Source: Thiotrichales bacterium (lineage in GTDB: Bacteria; Pseudomonadota; Gammaproteobacteria; GCF-002020875). From it: DNA of 38,575 bases. Every line of letters begins with the position of its first letter. Position 1 is the first letter of the stretch. A program made the translations under genes and the position numbers. The stretch spans positions 1 to 38,575 of the forward strand of contig JABHVM010000012.1 of NCBI GenBank assembly GCA_018658305.1, given 5' to 3'. A model generated the notes under the pieces. That model ran no database searches. It saw only the letters and a program-made list of their open reading frames with translations, and was not told the origin of the DNA. Below are positions 25,544-34,940 of the stretch, one piece after another.

Positions 25544-26338
25544 TCAGCTGACTGATCCTAAACCAGCCGCTCTCTTCAACTCGATAATCTCTTCTGGCTT
25601 TAACTCTCTACTTTTACCAACTCTCACTTTTTTATCGAGAAAGACTGGTCCGTAACGGACTCGCATCAGACGACTCACCGTAAGCCCAACAGCTTCCCAC
25701 ATCCTCCGCACCTCTCTATTTTTTCCTTCTTGGAGTACGACATGGTACCAGTGATTAACCCCCTGCCCTCCAGAGATAACTATATCTGTAAATTTAGCGA
25801 CTCCATCTTCTAAGCTTACTCCATCTATTAACTTCTTAAGTTGATCTTCTGTAGCCTCACCTAAAGTACGCACCGCATATTCTCGTTCAACCTCTGCTGA
25901 TGGATGCATCAACTTATGGGCAAGCTCTCCATCTGTAGTAAAAAGGAGAAGTCCTGATGTGTTGTAATCTAATCTGCCAACAGCGATCCAACGAGCCCCC
26001 CTAATTTTAGGGAGATGGTCAAATACAGTATCTCGCCCATCTGGATCATTGCGGCTAGTTATTTGCCGTGCAGGTTTATGGTAGAGAATAACTCTACTCT
26101 TCACGCTAACCCCCTCTTTAGGAAATGGGTGGATAAGGCTACCATTAAGTCTAATCTCATCTTCTGCAGTAACTCTTACCCCAAGAGGAGCAACTTCCCG
26201 ATTTACTTTCACCTTACCCTCTTTCATCCAGCGCTCTACCTGACGACGAGAACCTATACCAGCTCTTGCCATCACTTTTTGTAGTCGTTCACCCTGCTCA
26301 GGTGAAGTATCTATTTGCTCTTGCTCTTTATCACTCAT
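25544..26338 (-). CDS. rluB: 23S rRNA pseudouridine(2605) synthase
   Basis: RluB/RsuA-family enzyme making pseudouridine in 23S rRNA. The 264 residues have an N-terminal S4 RNA-binding domain (RLQKVMARAGIGSRRQVERWM, 18-38 region) and the catalytic domain with GRLDYNTSGLLLFT, where D124 is the nucleophile. The C-terminal GKNREVRRMWEA is typical of the family. It is the last gene of the trpS-scpA-scpB-rluB run, starting two bases after the scpB stop, the conserved order in gammaproteobacteria. Confidence 0.95.
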   Translation of the reverse strand: MSDKEQEQIDTSPEQGERLQKVMARAGIGSRRQVERWMKEGKVKVNREVAPLGVRVTAEDEIRLNGSLIHPFPKEGVSVKSRVILYHKPARQITSRNDPDGRDTVFDHLPKIRGARWIAVGRLDYNTSGLLLFTTDGELAHKLMHPSAEVEREYAVRTLGEATEDQLKKLIDGVSLEDGVAKFTDIVISGGQGVNHWYHVVLQEGKNREVRRMWEAVGLTVSRLMRVRYGPVFLDKKVRVGKSRELKPEEIIELKRAAGLGSVS

Positions 26339-26340
26339 TA

Positions 26341-26961
26341 CTATTTAGTCTCATCTTCTTTAATTTTGATATTACCACTTGCCTTCTCACTATCAACCTT
26401 TTCCTCTTTTTCAAGATCAAGATCCTCATTAAGAGCGCCTATCTCCTTAATCTCCATCAGAGTTGGCATCTCTTCTAGGGTTTTAAGCCCAAAATAGTCT
26501 AAGAATTTTTTACTAGTACCATACATTGCTGGTCGACCAGGAACATCTCGATGCCCCAACATTCTAATCCACTCTCTCTCATGCAGAGTTTTCATAATAT
26601 TACTGCTCACAGCAACTCCACGAATCTCTTCAATCTCACCCCGAGTAATTGGTTGTCGATAAGTTATCAACGCCATAGTCTCCAGTAAAGCTTTTGAGTA
26701 ACGAGCTGGCTTCTCATCCCAGAGCCGATTGATCCAGGTTGAGATACCTTGCCGTACCTGCATTCTCCAACCACTTGCAACCTCAACTACCTCATAGCCT
26801 CGGCCTTGAGACTCCTGCTGAAGCTCTTGTAATACCGCTAATATCTCACCTCTTTCGGGTTGGGAGTTTTCCTCAAATAGAGCTTTCAAACTTTTAATAT
26901 TAAGAGGTCTACCAGCAGCCATCAATGCCCCTTCAACAATATTTTTTAAATTTGTCTCCAT
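26341..26961 (-). CDS. scpB: Segregation and condensation protein B
   Basis: Winged-helix kleisin-associated subunit of the bacterial SMC complex (SMC-ScpA-ScpB). It has 206 residues. The fold is seen in IVEGALMAAGRPLN, ALLETMALITYRQPITRGEI (the most conserved stretch), EEIRGVAVSSN and GHRDVPGRPAMYGTS. A charged Lys/Glu tail after about residue 175 is normal. The start overlaps the scpA stop by one base (TAATG), suggesting coupled, matched expression of the two subunits. Confidence 0.95.
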   Translation of the reverse strand: METNLKNIVEGALMAAGRPLNIKSLKALFEENSQPERGEILAVLQELQQESQGRGYEVVEVASGWRMQVRQGISTWINRLWDEKPARYSKALLETMALITYRQPITRGEIEEIRGVAVSSNIMKTLHEREWIRMLGHRDVPGRPAMYGTSKKFLDYFGLKTLEEMPTLMEIKEIGALNEDLDLEKEEKVDSEKASGNIKIKEDETK

Positions 26962-27860
26962 TACTGACCCTCGCTCATATCATCTATTCTCTCTATCGCT
27001 CTCTCTTCAATTATCTTCTCTGATGGATGACAGATGTAGATCTCTCCATAAGGCTCGCTCTGCACTATTCCAATCAACATCTCTTTAATTAATTCTAGCA
27101 CTGCCATTAGAGTTATCACAACTCCTAAACGACCCTCTTTAACATCGAATAGAGTTGAGAATTCCACAAACTCTCCATCCTCGCTTATACTATATAAACT
27201 ATCTAACACAGAGGTCATTCGCTCTCGAATAGAGAGAGGTTCACGCTGAATATGGTGACTATTAAATAGCTCCGCTCTTTTCAGCACATCACTAAATGCT
27301 ATCAATAGAGATTGGAGCTCCACCTCAGGCTCTGGCCGCTCACTGCGTTCTGGTGCGGCAATCTCTACTAAATTTATATCTCGCTCCAGACGGGGAAGCT
27401 CACCGATATCTTCTGCTGCTTGCTTAAACTGCTCATACTCCTGAAGACGGCGAATTAGCTCTGCTCTTGGATCATCTTCATCCTCATATTCCTCATGGCG
27501 TGGCAACAACATCCTAGATTTTATCTCTGCCAGCATCGCCGCCATCACTAGGTACTCAGCTGCCAATTCAAGATTAATAGAGCGCATCATCTCCACATAA
27601 CTCATATACTGCTTAGTAATTTCAGCAATCTCAATATTGAGAATATCAAGATTTTGTCTACGGATAAGATAGAGTAGCAGATCGAGGGGACCCTCAAATG
27701 TATTTTCTAAAATTACTTTGAGTGCATCTGGTGGAATATAGAGATCTTTAGGCAACTCATCTAACTGCTCTCCCTCGATTAAAATATCTTTAATCGAGAT
27801 CGGGCTAGAGTCTATCCTACCATCTTGCTGCTCTTCAACCAAAGAGAAATCTCTGCTCAT
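26961..27860 (-). CDS. scpA: Segregation and condensation protein A
   Basis: Kleisin subunit that bridges SMC heads and binds ScpB. The 299 residues include FEGPLDLLLYLIRRQNLDI (55-73 region), AEYLVMAAMLAEIKSRMLLP, the acidic linker EEYEDEDDPRAELIRRL, and a C-terminal winged helix (EGRLGVVITLMAVLELIKE). The first 50 residues are a variable extension before the usual fold. It overlaps the trpS stop by four bases. No smc gene is in the window. Confidence 0.95.
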   Translation of the reverse strand: MSRDFSLVEEQQDGRIDSSPISIKDILIEGEQLDELPKDLYIPPDALKVILENTFEGPLDLLLYLIRRQNLDILNIEIAEITKQYMSYVEMMRSINLELAAEYLVMAAMLAEIKSRMLLPRHEEYEDEDDPRAELIRRLQEYEQFKQAAEDIGELPRLERDINLVEIAAPERSERPEPEVELQSLLIAFSDVLKRAELFNSHHIQREPLSIRERMTSVLDSLYSISEDGEFVEFSTLFDVKEGRLGVVITLMAVLELIKEMLIGIVQSEPYGEIYICHPSEKIIEERAIERIDDMSEGQ

Positions 27861-29092
27861 TTTGAGTATGAGAGTCCCATCGCATGACGAACCTCAACCA
27901 TAGTTCGCCGCGCCTCTTCTCGTGCAAACTCACCACCTTCTTCAATAATAGTTCGTATCATCTTTGGATCTTTAGTAAAATTCCGGGCTCTCTCCTGCAT
28001 AGGTAAGAGCTCTTTCAGCACCCCTTCGACTACATACTGTTTACAATCTACACAGCCGATAGATGCATTTTTACACCCTTGCGCCAACTCACCGCGCACA
28101 CTCTCGTCAGTATAGATTTTATGAAAATCCCACACTGGGCACTTAGCTGGATCACCAGGATCGGTAAGACGAACTCTGGCAGGATCTGTTGGCATAGTTC
28201 TAATTTTTCTCTTAACCTCTTCTGGATCTTCACGCAGCGAAATTGTATTGCCGTAAGATTTAGACATCTTCTGTCCATCTATCCCTGGCATCTTAGATGC
28301 TTTAGTCAGGAGTGGCTGAGGTTCTGGCAGAATAACTTTACCTCCTCCATCTAGATAACCGAACAGTCTCTCTCGATCCCCCATCGTTATATTCTGCTGA
28401 TCCTCCAAGAGTGCGCGGGCTGTCTCTAGTGCATCGTGATTACCCTCCTCCTGAAAACTTCTACGCAGACGAGCGTAGATCTTCGCATTTTTCTTCCCCA
28501 TCTTTTTAGCGGCTATTTCAGCCTTCTGTTCGAAACCTGACTCCTTCCCATATATATGGTTAAAACGCCTTGCCACTTCACGAGTCAACTCGACATGCGC
28601 TACCTGATCCTCACCAACTGGAACCTCACCAGCACGATAAGCTAAAATATCAGCACTCTGAAGAAGAGGATAACCAAGAAATCCATAAGTTGAGAGATCT
28701 CTCTCCTTCAACTTCTCTTGCTGATCTTTATAGGTTGGAACTCGCTCTAACCAGCTCAATGGAGTCATCATTGAGAGTAGCGTATGGAGCTCCGCATGTT
28801 CTGGAACCTGTGACTGAATAAAGATATGAGACTTTTTTGGATTAACCCCGGCCGCAAGCCAGTCAATAACCATATCCCAGACACTCTCCTCAATTACTCT
28901 GCTATCTTCATAGTGGGTAGTGAGGGCGTGCCAATCTGCAACAAAGAAGAAACACTCCTTATCATTTTGGAGTCTAACCCAATTCTTTAACACTCCATGA
29001 TAGTGCCCAAGATGAAGATTTCCTGTTGGACGCATTCCAGAGACAACCCTCTGAAACTGTGAAGGGATTGTAGCGCGACTATTTATAGCCAT
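27857..29092 (-). CDS. trpS: Tryptophan--tRNA ligase
   Basis: Class I aminoacyl-tRNA synthetase charging tRNA-Trp. The HIGH-like site is GNLHLGH (24-30) and KMSKS is at 275-279. At 411 residues it is longer than the E. coli enzyme (334): an insert after REVARRFNHIYG (about 185-250, rich in Lys and Arg) accounts for the extra length, as in Pseudomonas. A cysteine set CKNASIGCVDCK in the C-terminal half is known in this longer type. It heads the scpA-scpB-rluB run and follows the peptidase gene by 22 bases. Confidence 0.96.
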   Translation of the reverse strand: MAINSRATIPSQFQRVVSGMRPTGNLHLGHYHGVLKNWVRLQNDKECFFFVADWHALTTHYEDSRVIEESVWDMVIDWLAAGVNPKKSHIFIQSQVPEHAELHTLLSMMTPLSWLERVPTYKDQQEKLKERDLSTYGFLGYPLLQSADILAYRAGEVPVGEDQVAHVELTREVARRFNHIYGKESGFEQKAEIAAKKMGKKNAKIYARLRRSFQEEGNHDALETARALLEDQQNITMGDRERLFGYLDGGGKVILPEPQPLLTKASKMPGIDGQKMSKSYGNTISLREDPEEVKRKIRTMPTDPARVRLTDPGDPAKCPVWDFHKIYTDESVRGELAQGCKNASIGCVDCKQYVVEGVLKELLPMQERARNFTKDPKMIRTIIEEGGEFAREEARRTMVEVRHAMGLSYSK

Positions 29093-29114
29093 ATTTCGTA
29101 ACCATATTCATAAA

Positions 29115-29771
29115 TTAAAACCCAGCTAGTGAAAAAAGAGAGTTGCTTATTATACCTATTGCTGGCCCCAGAATCTGCCCTAGAATACCAGTTGCAAGGA
29201 GTCCAATCAAAATAAAGAAGCCGTAAGGTTCAAGCCTACTATATTGATAAGAGAGTCGATTTGGAAGTAGTCCTGCCACCACTCGTCCACCATCAAGTGG
29301 TGGCAGTGGAAGTAGATTCAACACCATCAACACTACATTAATCAACACTCCAGCCTGACCCATATATATCAACGGCTCTGAGACCATCGGAAATGAGTCG
29401 TGCACCACAACCCCCAAGACAATAGCACCTAGCCAAAGTAACGCCATAATACCGTTAGAGGCAGGACCAGCCAGCGCAACCCAAACCATATCTACTTTTG
29501 GATTATTAAGATTTTGCGCAGTAACTGGCACAGGTTTAGCCCAACCAAACACAAATCCCGTCTGCATTACCACTAACAGTAGAGGGAGTAAAATTGTACC
29601 CATAGGGTCGATATGCTTTATTGGGTTGAGAGTCAGTCGCCCCATCATCATTGCAGTTTTATCGCCAAGTTTTTTAGCCATCCAACCGTGCGCAACTTCA
29701 TGCACAGTAATTGCAAAGAGAACTGGCAGCACCCATATAGCCACCGTCTGTATCATATTAAATTCTTCCAT
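29115..29771 (-). CDS. Site-2 protease family (M50) membrane metallopeptidase
   Basis: Polytopic zinc protease of 218 residues. The zinc motif HEVAH is at 24-28 inside the first membrane helix, and the second active-site segment NLLPLPPLDGGRVVAG supplies the Asp. It is the compact rhomboid-like M50 type without a PDZ domain, as found beside trpS in Pseudomonas. The longer frame opens at 29813, but ATG 29771 is preferred: an AGGGA lies about nine bases before it, at the end of the upstream yciO, and the extra codons overlap that gene. Substrate unknown. Confidence 0.88.
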   Translation of the reverse strand: MEEFNMIQTVAIWVLPVLFAITVHEVAHGWMAKKLGDKTAMMMGRLTLNPIKHIDPMGTILLPLLLVVMQTGFVFGWAKPVPVTAQNLNNPKVDMVWVALAGPASNGIMALLWLGAIVLGVVVHDSFPMVSEPLIYMGQAGVLINVVLMVLNLLPLPPLDGGRVVAGLLPNRLSYQYSRLEPYGFFILIGLLATGILGQILGPAIGIISNSLFSLAGF

Positions 29772-29778
29772 TATGTAA

Positions 29779-30402
29779 TTATCCCTGAAATGGTGTCGGA
29801 TCGCCACACCCAATACGGATAATCTTAGGAATAGAATCTACCATATTTATTACTGTAGTTGGCTCGTGACCGCAGTGTCCGCCATCAATAATAAGATCTA
29901 ATGCATGCCCCATCTGCTCCTCAATCTCAACCGCTTCATGCAGTGGAAACTCATCACCAGGAGCGATCAAGGTTGAGCTCATAAGCGGCTCTCCGAGCTT
30001 CTCCATTAAAGCATGGGCAATCGCATTATCTGGCACTCGTAGTCCGATGGTTTTTCGTTTAGGGTGTTGTAGACGGCGCGGAACCTCTCTACTTGCCTTC
30101 AGAATCAGAGTATATGGTCCAGGCATTACATGTTTCATCATTCGGTAAGCACTATTATCTACTTTTGCATAGAGACTCAGATCTGAAAGATTGGGGCAGA
30201 CTAAGGTGAAATTATGGTCATCACTCACCCGACGAATAGTTCGAATACGATCCATCGCCTGCTTATCTCCAATATGGCAGCCGAGCGCATAGCTAGAGTC
30301 AGTTGGATATGCAATCACCCCTCCTCTACTTACTATATCTACTGCCTGCTCAATCAGTCGAGGTTGTGGATTTTTCGGGTGAATCTCTAAAATTTTTGCC
30401 AC
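29779..30402 (-). CDS. yciO: YciO/Sua5/YrdC-family threonylcarbamoyl-AMP synthase-like protein
   Basis: YrdC-fold protein of 207 residues related to TsaC, which makes threonylcarbamoyl-AMP for tRNA t6A. Signature parts are GGVIAYPTDSSYALGC, RVSDDHNFTLVC, PGPYTLILKAS and KTIGLRVPDN. YciO proteins are thought to be a side branch with weak or altered activity, so the t6A role is not certain. GTG 30402 (MAKILEIHPKNPQPR) is chosen because GGGAGAGG precedes it and it starts one base after the PHP stop; the frame is open to 30459 inside that gene. The PHP-yciO pair also occurs in E. coli. Confidence 0.88.
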   Translation of the reverse strand: MAKILEIHPKNPQPRLIEQAVDIVSRGGVIAYPTDSSYALGCHIGDKQAMDRIRTIRRVSDDHNFTLVCPNLSDLSLYAKVDNSAYRMMKHVMPGPYTLILKASREVPRRLQHPKRKTIGLRVPDNAIAHALMEKLGEPLMSSTLIAPGDEFPLHEAVEIEEQMGHALDLIIDGGHCGHEPTTVINMVDSIPKIIRIGCGDPTPFQG

Positions 30403-30403
30403 G

Positions 30404-31234
30404 CTAAAACCTCTCCCAGATTGGATCACACTTTTTTGGTATCTGCTGTAAGCGCCCAAGCTCTACCCAACTATTCTTTGGATCGTGAAAATCAGATCCA
30501 CGCGATGCTGCTAACTTTAACTGTTGGGCATGGTCTGCCATAGTTATTACCTCATTATTGTTATGGGCTGATGAGACCACTTCAAGCCCAACACCACCAC
30601 ACTCAATAAACTCCCCCAACATTGAACGAAGTTTTGTTCTACTCATATTGTAACGCGCTGGATGCGCAACTACTGCCACCCCACCCGCCGCATTAATCCA
30701 GCTCAGAGCCTCTTCAATAGTTGCCCACTCCCCCCTTACATACCCTTTTTTTCCTGGGAGAAGATATTTTTTAAATGCCTCCTGCATACTACCAACCACC
30801 CCAGAATTATGGAGAAAACGACCATAGTGGGTGCGAGTCAGCAGATCACCCTGTTTCAGCGCCAGCGCGCCAGCATACGCTCCCTCAACTCCAGCCTTCT
30901 CTAATTTACGCCCAATCTCTTCTCCTCTCCACTCTCTATATTTTTGCAATCTCCCCAAACCTAAATTTAACTCTTTACTATGAGGATCTATATTGAGCCC
31001 AACAATATGGATTGTCTGTTTCCGCCAAGTTACCGAGACCTCTACCCCTGCAACAAGCTCTATTCCAAACTCCTGCGCCGCTGCTACCGCTTCCAGAGAA
31101 CCTACCACTTCATCGTGATCAGTTAACGCTAACACATCAACTCCCTTCTGCTGCGCGCGCTCCACCAGCTCCCGAGGGGTTAGCGTCCCATCAGATACTG
31201 TAGAGTGACTATGGAGGTCATAATTGATGCTCAT
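30404..31234 (-). CDS. PHP-domain phosphoesterase (RNase AM / YciV type)
   Basis: Metal-dependent PHP phosphoesterase of 276 residues. In E. coli the homologue YciV (TrpH, RNase AM) removes 5' nucleotides from RNA and 3',5'-nucleotide bisphosphates. Metal ligands are seen in YDLHSHSTVSDGTL (H8, H10), LTDHDEV, GVEVS, VAHPARY and GSDFHD. ATG 31234 begins at the conserved MSINYDLHSHS; the frame stays open upstream through yciB. The 5' end is only 22 bp from the divergent yciB start, so the two promoters must overlap the coding sequences. Confidence 0.9.
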   Translation of the reverse strand: MSINYDLHSHSTVSDGTLTPRELVERAQQKGVDVLALTDHDEVVGSLEAVAAAQEFGIELVAGVEVSVTWRKQTIHIVGLNIDPHSKELNLGLGRLQKYREWRGEEIGRKLEKAGVEGAYAGALALKQGDLLTRTHYGRFLHNSGVVGSMQEAFKKYLLPGKKGYVRGEWATIEEALSWINAAGGVAVVAHPARYNMSRTKLRSMLGEFIECGGVGLEVVSSAHNNNEVITMADHAQQLKLAASRGSDFHDPKNSWVELGRLQQIPKKCDPIWERF

Positions 31235-31256
31235 AATATGGTATAGTTTACACCTT

Positions 31257-31841
31257 ATGAAATTTCTATTTGACCTCTTTCCAGTGATCCTCTTCTTTAT
31301 TGCATACAAAATGGAGGGAATCTTTGTTGCAACTGCTGTAGCCATCGCCGCATCTGCGCTACAGGTTGCAATCTTCTGGCTCAAAAATCGTAGCTTTGAG
31401 AAGATGCACCTTATAACTTTAGGATTAATTACAGTCTTAGGTGGAGCAACTCTATTTTTTCAAGATGCCGATTTCATAAAGTGGAAAGTGAGCGTAGTAA
31501 ACTGGGTCTTCGGACTGGTATTTATCGGTAGCGGTTATATTGGTCAAAAGCCGCTAGCCGCACGAATGATGGGGGGAAGTGTTTCGCTACCAGATAAAAT
31601 TTGGATGCGTCTCAACTGGAGCTGGGGACTATTTTTTATTACTGTAGGCTTCATCAATATCTATGTTGCATTCTACTATGGATTAGAGCTATCTTCAGCA
31701 GAGAGAGAGGATATTTGGGTTAACTTTAAACTGTTTGGAGTTATGGGGTTAACTTTTGCATTCGTAATTGCACAAGCATTTTATATGACTAGATATGTAG
31801 AAGAGCAGGATGAAGAAGAGATCGAGAGTGACGCTAAGTAA
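31257..31841 (+). CDS. yciB: Inner membrane-spanning protein YciB (septation protein A)
   Basis: Polytopic inner membrane protein of 194 residues with about five helices, implicated in envelope integrity and division. MKFLFDLFPVILFFIAYKME is the standard family start and fixes ATG 31257; the longer frame from 31224 reads through the divergent PHP promoter region. Further signatures are KPLAARMMGGSVSLPD and LNWSWGLFFITVGFINIYVA. It is followed by yciI 22 bases later, as in Pseudomonas and E. coli neighbourhoods. Confidence 0.94.
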   Translation: MKFLFDLFPVILFFIAYKMEGIFVATAVAIAASALQVAIFWLKNRSFEKMHLITLGLITVLGGATLFFQDADFIKWKVSVVNWVFGLVFIGSGYIGQKPLAARMMGGSVSLPDKIWMRLNWSWGLFFITVGFINIYVAFYYGLELSSAEREDIWVNFKLFGVMGLTFAFVIAQAFYMTRYVEEQDEEEIESDAK

Positions 31842-31863
31842 ATTTATTAGGAGTTTAATCTAG

Positions 31864-32172
31864 ATGCTGTATGCGATTATAAGTGAAGATGTTGAGAATA
31901 GCCTGCCAAACAGAGTAAAAGCTCGTCCTGCGCATATTGCGCGTCTGGAGCAGCTGCAGAGCGAGGGGCGACTAACTCTTGCTGGACCACACCCTGCTAT
32001 AGATAGTATTGAACCTGGTGAAGCTGGGTTTAGTGGTAGCTTAGTGGTGGCAGAGTTTCCATCCATCCAAGATGCTGAAAGATGGGCAGATGCAGATCCA
32101 TATATGGAGTCTGGAGCATACAAACAGGTTACAGTAAAACCATTCAAACAGGTATTTCCAGCAACAGCTTAG
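31864..32172 (+). CDS. yciI: YciI family protein
   Basis: Small ferredoxin-like-fold protein of 102 residues with the YCII signature: MLYAIISEDVENSLPNRVKA, RPAHIARLEQLQSEGRL, TLAGPHPAID and WADADPYMESGAYKQVTVKP. Biochemical role unknown; family members have been suggested to be dehydrochlorinase-like with a His/Asp pair, and both His and Asp (ADADP) are here. GGAG sits 11 bases before the ATG. Its stop codon overlaps the end of the convergent RND gene by four bases, so no terminator fits between them. Confidence 0.93.
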   Translation: MLYAIISEDVENSLPNRVKARPAHIARLEQLQSEGRLTLAGPHPAIDSIEPGEAGFSGSLVVAEFPSIQDAERWADADPYMESGAYKQVTVKPFKQVFPATA

Positions 32173-34937
32173 ATTAACGCCCTCACCTGCTCCTCTTCCA
32201 CTGCTTGCTCTAGCACCCTCTTACTTAATATTATAGATAGATTGCTAAAAAGTTTGCTACTGATACGAGGATAGAAGCGTCTCAGATCATTAACCCTCTC
32301 CCAAGAGAGAGTCAATATTTTTGCATAAACATCCACTGAAACTCTAGAGTAGTGCAGATCACCAGATAGAGAAGAGACTTCTCCAAACACCTCTCCAGCA
32401 CCTAGAGAACGCAAGATAAGTGTCGAGCCATCACTTTCACGATGAGTAAAACTCACTTTCCCAGCCAATATTATATAGAGCCCACTACCAACACCACCCT
32501 GCTCTAGAATAATATCACCATCACTGCAGTCACTAATTACTCCAGACAACATCACCTTTTTCATCTGAAAACTATTCATCCCCTCAAACAGAACACTCTG
32601 CTCCAATACTGAATTCCGCATATTAGTGGAGAGTAGATCCCACGCTGTGGTAAGTCTAATATATGAGAGCAAAATTGGAGTTAATATAAAATTAGAGAAG
32701 AGAGCTAAAAACATCACTAACGCACTTAGAGCTCCAAAATTAACCACTGGTTGGAAACTAGAAAAAGTTAGAGTTAAGAACCCAAATGCAAGAGCTATAG
32801 AAGTTGTAATAATAGGAGTTGCTTCGTGTGAAACACTCTTCATCAACGCCTCCTCAATCCCAGCACTACCGTCAGTATACACCGTACTAAAGTAGTGGTA
32901 GCGAGTCAGGAAGTGAATAGTATCATCCACACAGATACCAATAGCTACCACTGCCACCATCGCTGTTCCAATATCTAGAGGTATCTTAAAGTATCCCATA
33001 ACTCCAAACAGCACAATCAACGGAAATATATTAGGTAGGATCGCCACAATCCCAGCTCGTAGATCGAAGAAGAGGATTGAGACTAAGATCATAATCACCA
33101 AAATCACATGTGTCAATGAGTGGAACTGCCCCCATGCCATAACATCTGCAGCATGATCGGTAAGCATCGACTCTCCAGTAAACGATATAGTAAGTGGACT
33201 CCCCATACCCTCAATAAAATGGCGTAACTCCAGCAGCTCATCCATCAACGCAGTAGACTCCGAGATATTATGGCGTACAAGAATTCTACTAACGCTATAC
33301 TCCTCATCCACATAAGGTGCCACCGTCTCAAACTGCACCAACCCCATATATGCTGAGACCAACTCACTCTCTTCTGGCAGCATCAACTCATCTAACCCAT
33401 CCATTGTACGATGCACGATTTTAACAAAATCTGCAAATGAGAGAGAGCGATCAAAAACTCCTCTCTTATCTATAAAACTCTGGATCTTCTCAATATCTTG
33501 CAAGTAACGAGGACGAAGAAATGTGCCCTCAATACCTGAATCAAGCACAATAGAGAATGTCTGCATTCCTGCAAGTTGCTGATGAATAGCATCTGCACGC
33601 TCACGAATATCGGACTCAGGAGCAAAATAAGAGAGAGTATTATTATTTGACTGTAGATACTGCGCTCCCCAAGAGAAGTATAGAAGCAACCCCAGTAGTA
33701 GCGAGAGCGTAACCCCCTTAAAACGAATCACCTGCGAGAAGATGGCTCTTACTGATCTCTGATATATATTATCCACTTTAGAAATATGGATCTTATCTGT
33801 TCCAAACAGTTTTAGATAGGCGGGAACAAATAACACCGTCACCACAAAGTTAATCAACAATCCTAACGAAACCATTAATCCGAACTCTCGAAGTAGTTCA
33901 AGCTCACTAATTACAATAGACAAAAAACCCACAAAGGTGGTGATAAAGGCGAGCAGTATTGCCATCGATTGAGTATTGTAGAGCTTAGCAACAGCGTCAT
34001 CACGACTGAGTTTATGGCGCAGTTCATCATGGAACTCTGCCATTAAATGCACATCCTCCGTTGATCCAACAATAATTAACAGTGCTGGAATAATAGAGGT
34101 CAAAACATTAAGAGTTATACCAAACAGAGCCATTAAAGCAAGGGTGATTACAATACTAATAGTTGAAGTTGAGAGTGGAACCACTGCACAGTTAAAGCTA
34201 CGGAGACTTATTCCTAAGATAACAATAAGTACTAGCAGTGCCAGTGGCATGATAGCAAACTGATCCTCTAAAATTTGTGTAGATATCTCACTGCGCACGA
34301 AGTGAGTACTCATCTGAAATAGCTGTTCAAACTCACTACTGTGTTGAGTGATGATCTCTTCAATCTTTGTTGTCACCTCTGCATCATGCCCAAGATCGTG
34401 ATTATGGTCACGCAACACCAAGTTTATCGCTACAGTTTTCCCATCTAGTGAAATAAGATTTCCAGCAACCAGAGGATTTTCCAAGGCATCCTCTACGACC
34501 CCCTGCAACTCTTCTCTACTCGCATCTATTCCATACGCAACTCCATCCTCAACATCACTTGGGATAGTTTTTAGAAATGGCTCTAGTGAGATAAAATCAT
34601 CATTCTCCTGCATATTAGGCACAGAGAAGAGACTACTACTACTCTCCACAAAATCGAGGCTCTCAAATTGAGCCACCATACCCTCAACTATCTTCAGTTT
34701 ATCTGGAGTAAATAGATCGGCATCACGCACCACCACCATTGCCACACTATCTGAACCGAAAGTGCGCAGGCTCTGCTGGTAGATATTCCAGAGCATCCCC
34801 TCCTTCACCATCATACTCTGTGCCGACACATCAACCTGCAACTTATGAAGTTGAGTAGCAGAGAGCAGAGTGACCGCAAGCAGAGTTAAGATTACCGCCT
34901 TTGGAAACTCAATAGATAGTTGAAATAGTTTTTTCAA
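32169..34937 (-). CDS. RND/MMPL-family exporter with C-terminal cyclic-nucleotide-binding domain
   Basis: Inner membrane protein of 922 residues. The first ~770 are a COG1033/MMPL-type RND exporter: two halves, each one helix, a large periplasmic loop, then a five-to-six helix bundle. Central helices carry the likely proton-relay acids, GSTEDVHLMAEFHDEL in the first half and GICVDDTIHFLTRYHY in the second. Residues 780-905 form a CRP-like cNMP-binding fold: GDIILEQGGVGSGLYIILAG, LGAGEVFGE (FGE 851-853) and SRVSV with R865 in the phosphate cassette position. This cytoplasmic domain suggests gating by cAMP or cGMP; ligand and cargo are unknown. It starts three bases after its partner gene. Confidence 0.9.
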   Translation of the reverse strand: MKKLFQLSIEFPKAVILTLLAVTLLSATQLHKLQVDVSAQSMMVKEGMLWNIYQQSLRTFGSDSVAMVVVRDADLFTPDKLKIVEGMVAQFESLDFVESSSSLFSVPNMQENDDFISLEPFLKTIPSDVEDGVAYGIDASREELQGVVEDALENPLVAGNLISLDGKTVAINLVLRDHNHDLGHDAEVTTKIEEIITQHSSEFEQLFQMSTHFVRSEISTQILEDQFAIMPLALLVLIVILGISLRSFNCAVVPLSTSTISIVITLALMALFGITLNVLTSIIPALLIIVGSTEDVHLMAEFHDELRHKLSRDDAVAKLYNTQSMAILLAFITTFVGFLSIVISELELLREFGLMVSLGLLINFVVTVLFVPAYLKLFGTDKIHISKVDNIYQRSVRAIFSQVIRFKGVTLSLLLGLLLYFSWGAQYLQSNNNTLSYFAPESDIRERADAIHQQLAGMQTFSIVLDSGIEGTFLRPRYLQDIEKIQSFIDKRGVFDRSLSFADFVKIVHRTMDGLDELMLPEESELVSAYMGLVQFETVAPYVDEEYSVSRILVRHNISESTALMDELLELRHFIEGMGSPLTISFTGESMLTDHAADVMAWGQFHSLTHVILVIMILVSILFFDLRAGIVAILPNIFPLIVLFGVMGYFKIPLDIGTAMVAVVAIGICVDDTIHFLTRYHYFSTVYTDGSAGIEEALMKSVSHEATPIITTSIALAFGFLTLTFSSFQPVVNFGALSALVMFLALFSNFILTPILLSYIRLTTAWDLLSTNMRNSVLEQSVLFEGMNSFQMKKVMLSGVISDCSDGDIILEQGGVGSGLYIILAGKVSFTHRESDGSTLILRSLGAGEVFGEVSSLSGDLHYSRVSVDVYAKILTLSWERVNDLRRFYPRISSKLFSNLSIILSKRVLEQAVEEEQVRALI

Positions 34938-34940
34938 TAG

